This document shows positions 20,306-30,400 of a stretch of 64,000 bases of DNA, piece by piece (position 1 is the first letter of the stretch; every line of letters begins with the position of its first letter). This DNA is from Carallia brachiata (lineage: Eukaryota > Streptophyta > Magnoliopsida > Malpighiales > Rhizophoraceae). The position numbers were made by a program, and so were the translations under genes. The stretch spans positions 1,015,392 through 1,079,391 of the forward strand of contig JADCRB010000038.1 in the NCBI GenBank assembly GCA_021464245.1, in the 5' to 3' direction. The notes below the pieces were generated by a model. The model did not search any database and was not told the DNA's origin. It was given only the letters and a program-made list of their open reading frames with translations.

Positions 20306-21495
20306 CTGACAAATTGTTTTAAATGTTAACTAAACATAAAAACATAATCAAAAAAAAAATTGAAAAGAAATCGTTGCATTAAATTATGTAAATCCATGCA
20401 CAGATAATTGAGGAAAAAAAAAGCACCTTTTGAGATGTGAGCAATTTTAGACCAAATGAAATGGAAGGAAAAATAAAAAAAAAAAGAAAAACTACACGAA
20501 ATTCAAAGAAAAAAAATATGGTGATAGCTTTCTGCCAAATTTGTCGGAGGTGTTTTCTCAGCCTGGATGGGTTGGAGACAACAAAAGAAAACGAGAAAAT
20601 TAGATAAAAAAGGGAAAGAGAGAGAAAGAGAGATCACCGTGTGCAGTGGTTTTTATTTGTTTGCAGTTTCAATTGGGCTCTTGGCCCAATTTCGTTTTAC
20701 TTGATTTTGGAATATCAACTTTACACTACTTATTTTCGTTGGTACTGGCAGAGTGCGCCAACTATTTTGAGAGATTAAGGCTGTGTTTGATTCTTATAAA
20801 ATATTTTATAATAAAAATTTTATAGAATATTTAACGTTTGTTTTATAAAAAAATATTTTATATAGGTAAAATTTGAAGAAAATTTTCAGATTTTTAAGTA
20901 AAATAACTTCTTCTTTTACAGAACTGAATTTATTTCAGAGAAAATACAGACTATGATACAAGTAAGTGACAAAGAGAAATTAATATTTTTTACTGTAAAT
21001 ATTTTTTTATGTAAATATTTTATAAATATAAATTATTTTACAATAAACAAGAGGATCCTAAAGTACAAATATTTTTCTATTCTTTTGATAGAATAAAAAG
21101 AAAATTGCAAATATGCGTCGAACACTGTTAAATATCAGTTATTCTGTTAATTATAATATTAATAAATTTAATTTAATATTATATACATACAATTAAACTG
21201 ATAATAAAAAAAAAAAAATTATTATCCCGATTAAACGTAAAGAAACCAGGCCAGAGCACCAATGTACAACTATCTGGGAGTATTTTTGTACTTTAAACTT
21301 TACTCAATCTTAAGTCCGAAGTTAGCCTTGGAAAGCAGATTCCTTTTCGCTTGGTGAAGTTGTCAGGCCTTAAAATGTTGACGTGCGGCTAATCAATTGG
21401 CTCCCTAACTAGCTTATTGTTCACTCGGTTCTTTCTATGCAGCATATCCTAAAGCTGATCTGGAACTGGAAGAGAGTCCACTGACCGGAGGAAAC
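20306..21495. other. Divergent region between CNR6-like copy 2 and gene A2
   Basis: Homologous to 12700-14183 at both ends (for example GGAATATCAACTTTA near 20709 and 13391, GCTCCCTAACTAGCTTATT near 21400 against 14070). In the middle it has its own insertion, the MITE at 20777-21062, and lacks the two elements seen in copy 1. It must contain the A2 promoter. Confidence 0.45.
20777..21062. mobile_element. AT-rich MITE (family 3)
   Basis: Begins AGGCTGTGTTTGATTCTTAT, has an inner GTTTGTTTTAT and TTTTTAAGTAAAATAA, and ends TTATTTTACAATAAACAAG, roughly the inverse of its start. The same sequence order occurs at 26225-26720 upstream of CHR10, where part of it is tandemly doubled. Missing from the equivalent place in copy 1. 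Confidence 0.5.
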
Positions 21496-23111
21496 ATGGG
21501 CGGAGGAGGAGCCATTAATATTGACCTTCCAGTGATTCAATTCAAGACTTCCTCCACTTCATCATCCTCTCTGCCTCCTTCTCCTTCTTCTTCTTCTTCT
21601 TCTTCCTCCTCTAATCTCAATTTTCCAGTTGCAGTCAATAAAAGTATACCTCTTAGACAGTCTTGTACTGCTGCTTGTTCCAGTTTTTCCCTTGGTAGCT
21701 GTTCAAAAATCGATTGTGTACATGGAAAAGAAGACAAAAGACCTGGTGGGTCTCTTTTTGACGTTGTTTTGGGACAAGTTCCATCCAGGTTTGAAGTTGA
21801 AAATGCCATAGCTGCTCTTCAAGAGTGAGTGCCTCCTTTTCTTTATGTGTGTGTGTGTACGTGTGAGAATTATTTGCATTCATGCCAGTTTTTTTTTTTT
21901 TTTTAGATGGTCCTGTGCTAATTTCTCACAGTACGTGATATAAAATTTTATGGTCTTCTAGCTCCATTTCCCACTTCTAAGTTGTTCAAAGAAAGAGCTT
22001 TAATGGAGGGTTTCAGAATTCGCTAATTTGCAATTGTATTTTGACTTGAATTAACTCTTTTATTGCAATTGTAATTTTGGGTTGGAGAAATTTTGATGGA
22101 TAAGGATAAGATATAAAGTAGGACGTTTGAGGGTCGATTCTGTTCAATGTCCGAGCTATTGTTGGCAAACAGGTTTAAACACGTTTCACAAACTTGATAT
22201 CTCAGCAGCTTTGCGCTTGGGTCAGAGTTTAACTGGCTGCTGCAAAAACTGTGTACTTTTGTGTTTTCAGGGCATTGGCTTCCCATGGTTATGGAAGAGT
22301 CCTTGATGCCTTTCGTTGGCTGCAAACAGATTCACCTGTTCTGGTACATCCTCTTTTCTCCGGTACACTTGTATTACAACTGTAACGTAGTTGCTCTCTT
22401 AGGCATCACCCATGAGTAAAAAAAATTAAGACAAATGGGATTGCGTTATTTGAAGATAATAGAATTTTCATAAATTGGAGTTTTATCCGCTGTAACTCTC
22501 ATAAGAAACTATTGATGGCGCTGGGCCTTTTTATTGTCACCTAAAATAGTGTCCCATGCTTTACAGAGATTGGTCATCTCTATATCTACTGACAAAGCTG
22601 TGTGGAATGCTATCATGAACAACGAAATGGTGCGGAAGCTCTGGGAGCCATGTATCATGAACAACGAAATGGTGCGGAATCTCTGGGTGCCATGCAACAC
22701 AGGTTTGAAAAACTAGAATGTGTTGGTGCAATTGACCTTGTCACAATTTTCTTTTATGGCTGACCATTAGGCTTAACAGATCTTTTTTCAGCTTGCCTTT
22801 GTCACCTGTAACTGCTTTAATCGACACCATCGTTTTTTTCAGCTGGAAATTGCAGGCTTCTAAACTATGATGAAGATCCAGACATGGTTAGAAGCATGTT
22901 GAAGTGGGCCGTGGACATCATCAGACATAAAATTGCTGAGCTCATCCAGCAATTCCAATTGCTGATGAACCAGGTTTTCCAACCTCCTGGTGGAGAAAAT
23001 CCAACCAAAGAGACCAGAGAGGAAGTTGATGACAAAGTTAGATCATCCTTTCTTCTTTCCGTTGTGATCATCTTGATTGTAGTCGTGGCAAGAGCCCACG
23101 CGTGCTGTTAA
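21496..23111 (+). CDS. Gene A2: paralogue of gene A1, 268 aa, with in-frame 42-bp exon duplication
   Basis: Exons 21496-21824, 22271-22343, 22567-22702 and 22843-23111 (329+73+136+269 nt), the same architecture as gene A1 with all phases kept. The Ser/Pro tract (about residues 18-40) is longer and interrupted (SLPPSPSSS). Residues ACSSFSLGSCSKIDC differ from A1 by loss of one cysteine. Exon 3 carries a perfect-frame repeat: IMNNEMVRKLWEPC is followed at once by IMNNEMVRNLWVPC, which is single in A1. The C terminus is the same kind of hydrophobic tail (SVVIILIVVVARAHACC). It is open throughout, so it may be functional; whether the repeated helix is tolerated is unknown. Confidence 0.78.
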
Positions 23112-25133
23112 ATCCAATTTGCACAGCAAATATCAACATTTATCTGCTGCTTGATTGTGATTTCTGACAAGATATTAATCATCCTTTGGAATAAAAGTTT
23201 CTTTCTTTTTGTGTTGTATATGAAGTCTATCGCATGGAGGACGAAGTCTACTGCTAAGCTGTTAATCACATGGATTAACTGGAAAGTGCACCAAGCCAAC
23301 TGGGATGGCTCTAAACGGTCTGGCAATTACCCAAGTTTTTCTTTTTCCTCGTTTTTCTTTACCTGAGAACTAGTCTTTCCCATAGCCAGACATGCCTAAG
23401 AGTTGCTTCATAGAAAGGTTGTTCTTTTCAAGTGCAAATGAAATTGATCATCCATGGGAATGATAGTATGTATTTTTGCCGAGAGAGTGTATTTACTGCA
23501 GTCATCCATGTGTACGAAAGACTCCAATTATCTGACAAAGAATTGCTAGCCGGGCTGGAAAAAGGAAACCTTAGGGGAAGACTGCAATGATTAATGGGCA
23601 AACAATGGAAGTCCTAGAAGCCACTCCATCGCGATAAATCAAAAAAAAAAAGAAGAAGAAAAAAAATCTGTCACATATGTATGTACTGTAATGTACATCT
23701 GATGCAAGCTAATCTAGCAAAAGAGAATTCCAGAGAATGGAGATGGAGAAGGAACTCCGAGCTGACAGATTAATCAATGGCAGATTTTAGAACAAAATCT
23801 AAAGGAAACAAGAGAGCGAGAAAGGAAAATAGAGAATAGAGAAAACTGGAATTTCATTAACCTTCAATCTTCATTATGATCAGACACGATGAGTTTCTCC
23901 TCTATTTAAACTACAACTGATTACACAGATCTTAAGCTATTTGATGGGTCAAGGAGGCTGAGGAGAGAACTCAAAATGGAGTGCAGAGAATAGAGAAAAG
24001 CATAAGCAGTGAAAGATTACCGCAGCATATTTTTGGACATGAAACTTGTGTATTTCAATTGTAATCCAAACTCCTTTATATAGGAGATTAATACAATGAT
24101 TGTGGCACATGAAATGATGAATACAACAGGCTCCCAATGCCCTTAAGTACACTTACTTAAGCAACTTTAACTTAGCAGATTTTCTACGAACCCCCACAAA
24201 CATTGCAGTTGGCAATATTCTTTACAGCAAAAGTACTGCTTAACAAAAGATCATTTCAGTTATCATTCCTAAGCTCTCATCACTAAACTTGTAAACATAA
24301 ATCACAACCTAACTAAGGACATTTCATTTGAACCAACAAGGAATTGCTGCTGCAAACTTGGAGTCTTTCCCTCACCTTCAAGGCTGCTACGCTGGACTGG
24401 ACGTCTGGACCAGGAATGAAGCTAATAAGTTCTAACACTATTGCTGACTGCAATGATTACAATGGTGTAACACACTAGATTACATCTTTAACTATTTTTC
24501 CTCCACTATGACAGCTATCCATATGAACTTTTGAACCTTTTTTCCCCCTCTCACCAGTTCAGTAACTTCTTTGACATGCATCACCTTCCCCCCTTCTTCG
24601 AATTCCTTGTCGTTGGGGGAAAAATGGAAACTGCGTGAAGACCACAAGAGCAGAGGTGCAGACCATAGTTACTACCATTAGAACATGCAGGATAGATGGC
24701 AATGGTGTAAAATGCTCTCAGCTTTCTTATGTATTTAAGTGGCATAATGGGCATCACGGCTGCTAGAGGGAGAAGGATTGCCACAACAAGCAGCCAATTA
24801 AGATAGCTAGGTAAGCTTTGATAACATAAAACCATAAATGGAGACGCTCTCAGAAGATTGTTGAGTTGCCTTCACTATGTCTGACCCGTTAGTCCGTGTC
24901 AATGGGATTGGTGGCTGCAATAAGATGAGCAAGAACTCCGTTGCCATTACTAGGACTTGACACCTCTTGGCAGCCAGGACAGTGATGAAATGCAAGGCAA
25001 CAATTGGTACACAAGCCAGCCCTTGGCTTGGTTTTAAGTTTGTGCCCGTTCCTGACTTATCCTTATAGAGAAGCAATGAGAAGATAGGAACTCTACATTT
25101 GAATTGAAACTTAAATGAGATGAGAGGAACTCT

Positions 25134-25552
25134 GGTGGTGTGTTTAGATTTATGAGATTTTAGATTTTGGTGAGAAAAAAAGTTGTAAGAAATAAAGTTA
25201 TGAGAAAAAAAATTGTTGAAAAATGATGAAAAAGTAAAATTTTATATTTAGATTATATGAAAAAATAATAAAAAAATATATACAAATAAAATTATAAAAA
25301 TATCTCTATAAATAATTGAATAATTGGTTGAAAGTATGATAATATTCTTACAAATGAATTAATAGATTGGGGCTATTTTAGTAGTTATTATTACTTATGT
25401 TTTTTTTTCTAAATGGTTTTTACTGTTTACTCTGACACACCACCAGTTTTTAACTTTTCTAATTCCTTTCCAACGCTTCCCAAACAATAAAAAGTGCATT
25501 AAAATTTGAGTTTTCGTTCTTATGTTTTTCCCATACTTAAAACAAATACACT
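25134..25552. mobile_element. MITE-like insertion unique to copy 2
   Basis: Copy 1 at about 17514 runs through (GAGAAACTCTAAATTTAATT). Here about 419 extra bases begin GGTGGTGTGTTTAGATTTAT and end AAAACAAATACACT, which are loosely inverted copies (GTGTGTTTAG against the reverse complement AGTGTATTTG). AT-rich, no open frame of note. Confidence 0.4.
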
Positions 25553-26004
25553 GTAAATTTTATTATATTTTAGGCACATGACTAACTCCTCAATTTATGT
25601 TAAACATATTCATAAAGATTTACTATTGCGTGATCAAGCAAATGAGAAAAGTTGTGTCTGAACTTTTGCACCAATTATCACTTTTAGGTACACTATTAAG
25701 AAGTTAGAAACGTATTTTTAAAGTTTTGATTTTTAATCTTAAAGAAAAATAGTAAGAAATCACCAGTACAATTAATTTATTGCATAGTTAATGACTAAGG
25801 GCCGCTAAAGGTTCATCGATAAGAAAGAAGTTAGAGACTTTTTTAAGAAGAGTTCCACGACTAAGGCATACAAAAAAATTATCTGTACAATATTTATATT
25901 ATAACCATCAGTATATTTTTCAGACACAGTATTAGGAAAATTTTTGAATGCCTATGAGAATAAGATTTACTGTTTTGATAAATTAGAAGAATTGTTACTC
26001 GAGG

Positions 26005-26160
26005 GACGCTCCAGTAGTTATAGTTTAAAATTTTTATTGTAGAGATCTTGAATTCAAATCTTAAGAAGGGAGAAATTAGATTTATGGAGGAGAACATTAC
26101 TTTTATTGTGTAATTCACGGTTCAATGGGTCTTCTGATGGACAAAACAAACATAAATAAA
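26005..26160 (+). mobile_element. SINE-like relic
   Basis: GACGCTCCAGTAGTTATAG (box A-like), GAATTCAAATCTTAAGAAGG (box B-like), then TTGTGTAATTCACGGTTCAAT and GGGTCTTCTGATGGACAAAA. The second half parallels the tail of the copy 1-specific SINE at 17095-17225 (GTTTATGGCTC, then ATAATGGGCTAAAA). Confidence 0.4.
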
Positions 26161-26162
26161 AG

Positions 26163-26586
26163 AACAACCAAAATCTTGCCACGTACACAGCCCGACGTAA
26201 CGAAGATGCACCGCCTTCATTACTAAGGGTGTGTTTATTTCTTATAAAATATTTTACAGAAAAAAAACTTTACAAATTTTTCGCCGTTTGTTTAACGGAA
26301 AATATTTTATATAAGCAAAATTTGGAGAAATTTTCAAATTTTTAAGTAAAATAATTTCTTATTTTGCAGAGTTGAACAACCAAAATCTTGCCACGTACAC
26401 AGCCCGACGTAACGAAGATGCACCGCCTTCATTACTAAGGGTGTGTTTATTTCTTATAAAATATTTTACAGAAAAAAAACTTTACAAATTTTTCGCCGTT
26501 TGTTTATCGGAAAATATTTTATATAAGCAAAATTTGGAGAAATTTTCAAATTTTTAAGTAAAATAATTTCTTCTTTTGCAGAGTTG
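26163..26586. repeat. 212-bp direct tandem duplication, two copies
   Basis: 26163-26374 and 26375-26586 are almost identical (for example ATCTTGCCACGTACACAGCC in both; one visible difference is GTTTAACGG against GTTTATCGG). The unit covers the left part of a family 3 MITE plus the 60 or so bases before it, which contain the only GC-rich block here. It ends about 275 bases before the CHR10 start codon. The near identity suggests a recent event or an assembly artefact. Confidence 0.75.
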
Positions 26587-26720
26587 AAGTTATTTTCAGG
26601 GAAAACACAAACTGTGCTATAAATAAGTGACAAAAGAAAATTATTATTTTCACTGCAAATATTTTTCCTTATAAATATTTTATAAATGTAAATTATTTTA
26701 CAGCAAACAAACAGACCTTA
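26225..26720. mobile_element. AT-rich MITE (family 3), partly doubled
   Basis: Begins AAGGGTGTGTTTATTTCTTAT and ends TTATTTTACAGCAAACAAAC, matching the element at 20777-21062 along its length once the extra 212-bp unit is removed. Confidence 0.5.
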
Positions 26721-26859
26721 AATCACAAAAATATCCTCATTCTTCCAACTTAGTTCGTACAGACTTGGGGCTAAAATCGTCATTACGCGGCCTTCCCTCC
26801 CGACTTCAGTTTTATAATAGACAACGGCTAGTTCAACTTCAATCAACCGACAGGCAAAG

Positions 26860-27438
26860 ATGAATTACGAGCAGAGGCTCAGAGCAGCGGCGACGATTAT
26901 ACTGGAATCTGAAGCGCGCGGCCCAGACGTTGCCGTCAATCCCGAAGAAATCGGAGTTACGGCGACGCTGAAGCGTCACCAATTCGAAGGCGTCTCGTGG
27001 CTTATACGGAGATATCTTTTAGGCGTCAACGTTATTCTCGGTATCTTTTTCTTTTCTTGTTAATTTTCTTTTGGATCCAAGAAATTTTGTGGGTATAGAT
27101 TTAGAGTAACTTGAAATTACATTGCCAATTTCAAATTTCTTGTATCGATTTTGCAAAATCTGTCAATTGTTTTGGTTTTAGTGATGCGAAATGAGAAGGT
27201 TTAGGGTTTCAAAATCAAGAAAACGTGATATCAGGATAGTAAGGTTAGGGTTTTGAAAGTGATCGTGGTCTATTACTTTCTGAAGAAAACATCAAAAGAA
27301 ACACAAAGATTGATTCATTAGCAAATTATATCAACTCTTCATTAGCAAATTATATCAACTCTTCTTTGGCCTTTTCTTCTTTTTTTTTTTTTGGGTTCTT
27401 TTTTCTTTTTTCTTTTTGCTTTTGTTTTTTTTTGTTTT

Positions 27439-27469
<31 letters not shown>

Positions 27470-30400
27470 GTTTTTTGCATATAATCCGGTGACCGTTGAC
27501 TTGCGTGTATGTGCAGGAGATGAGGTATGATATCTGTATATCACTGAAATTCTTGTTAAGTCCTTGGAACGAAGGAATCCAACAACTCTATGAAAGGTGT
27601 TTTAATATGTACAGTGGTCAAGTTAGCACTCTATATTGCAATTGAATTTTTTTTTTTTTTTTGGTGTGGAAAGATTTATATTTAGGTAATGAATTGTTGA
27701 TAATCTTTTATAATATTCACCATATTGGAGTTGTTGCACTGGCAGAGCTGATTCTTTGTTTTTGGGAGAATATGGCCATGTGATGCATGTGTACTAGATT
27801 CTTTATACTTACTCGGAATTGTCTTTTGAGACTCAACCTCATCAATAGTCTTCATAGTTACTGTTTCATTGATGTTTGAACGGCCTAAGTTGGAAATTGA
27901 CAGATGGGCTTGGGAAAACTCTGCAAGCAATCTCTTTCATAAGTTATCTGAAGGTTCATCAGATGTCTCCTGGACCATTTTGTGAGTTGAGAAAACTTTT
28001 TATTTCTTTGTTTTTCTTTTAGAAATTTTTGTCCATTTGTTTGCTTCTTTGTGTTGTAACTTGAACCAACTAATTCTTTGTTTATTACTTCTGTTTGGTT
28101 TTCTTCAGTGATATTGTGTCCTCTAAGTGTGACAGATGGGTGGGTGTCAGAGATGCACAAATTCACCCCTAAACTAAAAGTTCTACAGTATGTTGGTGAC
28201 AAACAACATCGGCGCAATCTGCGGAAGTTAATGTATGACCACATAAAGGAGCATTCCTCATCATCTTATGTGAGTTTGGTGTCCTACAGTTGCATATTCA
28301 AAAAACCAGTTTCATTATCAGGTCATTCATAAATTGTCTTTGTTTGCTAACTAGTCCATGTGCTGATGGCTAACTTTTTAGAGTTTGCAGGTACCATGGC
28401 ATTGTTTTGATGTGCTTCTGACAACTTATGACATAGCTTTGGTGGATCAAGATTTTCTTTCTCAAATTCCATGGCACCATGCAATAATTGATGAAGCACA
28501 AAGGCTTAAAAATCCTTCCAGCGTATGTTTCTGATATTTTGAAAATTTTCTTATAATCTCATTGAGATTATTTTAGTGTTTCACTTGTCAAATAATTATT
28601 TTTCTATGTATCATGCAGTTTTATCCTTTGTGGATTCTGCAATGTTTTACTGGGCTTTGTTAATCCATATCCATTAATAATTACTTGATTGAATACCTAA
28701 AAACGTTATTTAATTCAACAAGTATAAAGATGACTCAAAGGCATACTAATGCTAGGACTCTTCATGCTTGTATCATAATTCCACATTCTTCAATATTGTT
28801 TACTTGCTAGAGTGTTAAGTGATTATGTGCTAGTCGCAGAAATTGAATCCCAATAGGTGAAAAACATGTTTTTGCTGGAGATGGTTTTGTCAATTTTTTT
28901 AGTTCCTTACTGAATTCAACAGGTTTTGTATAATGTCCTCCAAGAGCACTTTCTCATTCCAAGACGGCTATTAATGACTGGCACACCCATACAGAACAAT
29001 CTCACTGAACTCTGGGCTTTGTTGCATTTTTGTATGCCTCAAGTTTTTGGGAAGCAGGAGCAGTTTCTTTTTGCATTTGAGAAAGCTGGAGATCTTTCAT
29101 CAAGTTTTCCCTTACCCGGGAGCAGTAAGTAGTGGCAGAATTAACTTTTCTTAAAATATGCTTTGTACTCTTAGTTACCTTTCCTTTTTTTTTTTTTTTT
29201 GGTTATGGGAGTTAATCTGTTTTAGCAATCTTAATAAATCTCAATTCCCATTATTGTAAGACGTACCTTTTTTCTTGAAGCTTCCCAAAAATTGAAAGAT
29301 CTTCACACCAAGCTACACAGCACAAGTGAATCTACTTGGTGAAAGTTGGATGACGTACTGGATAAAGTTCTTAAAATCAAGGCATCATTTTTAATACTGC
29401 ATTTTGATGTTGCCATTGAACAGTTAACCTACAATTATCATAATTTTACTGGTTTTTCATAGGGCAGTTGAGTTTGAAAACATCGGTATAACATCTGGAT
29501 GTTATTCCTGTTTAGGTTGCCTATTTGGTGCCCTTTTTTTTATGTTCAATAGCAACACCAGGAAAATGGAAAAATTAACCACGAGAGTTAAGTGCATCAG
29601 TAGAAAATGAGGTCCGGTATTTTGCAGCAAAACATCGTATGCCTGCATGTACCTGTCATTGGTGTTTGACTCTGATGTAATTATATGGGTACTTTACTCA
29701 CTGTGCTTTGCAGATTCCCATTTCTGTCGTTTAATTGCATCTTCTAGTTTGGGGATTTTCCCTCCACTATAAAGTTTGTTTTTGATTTTCTGATGTAGCA
29801 CCTGTTATTTATGAATAGGTCTCATAAAACTGAGGTCAATGACCAATATAAAACTTTAAGATATGCACTGAAAGCCTTCATGCTTCGGAGGACAAAATCT
29901 GAACTTATAGAGTGTGGAAACCTAATTCTGCCTCCTCTGACTGAGGTTACTGTGTAAGTTATCTCACTCTTGCAAGTTTATAGTGATTATTTTACGTTCC
30001 AAATTGGCTCCAAATCTTTTTGATCCAGCATAAAAATTCATTTATGATTTGTTTTTATAGGATGGCTCCACTTGTCGGCCTGCAAAAGAAAGTGTATGTG
30101 TCAATATTGAGGAAAGAGCTCCCAAAACTTCTTGCACTGTCTTCCGCCGCTTCTAATCATCAGTCTTTACAGAATATCGTAGGCCAAGTTCTCAAGTTTT
30201 CAGCTTGACAGATTAGATATGTCCAACTGCTTCTTTCTTTGGTTTTGAAATGTTAAAATTTATTCTTAATCTATTCCAATCAATAGTTAATACTAATTTA
30301 GCCTCTTGTATCCAGGTAGTACAATTGCGAAAAGCCTGTAGCCACCCTTACCTATTTCCTGGCATTGAACCGGAGCCATTCGAAGAAGGGGAACATCTAG

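Larger units (their letters stand above)
23112..26859. other. Intergenic between gene A2 and CHR10, rich in small elements
   Basis: 23112-25130 and 25553-25870 match the region after gene A1. A MITE-like insertion at 25134-25552 is unique to this copy. 26005-26160 looks like a SINE (GAATTCAAATCTTAAG at the box B position). 26163-26586 is a 212-bp tandem duplication, and 26720-26859 is the probable CHR10 promoter and leader. No coding region is supported. Confidence 0.55.
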
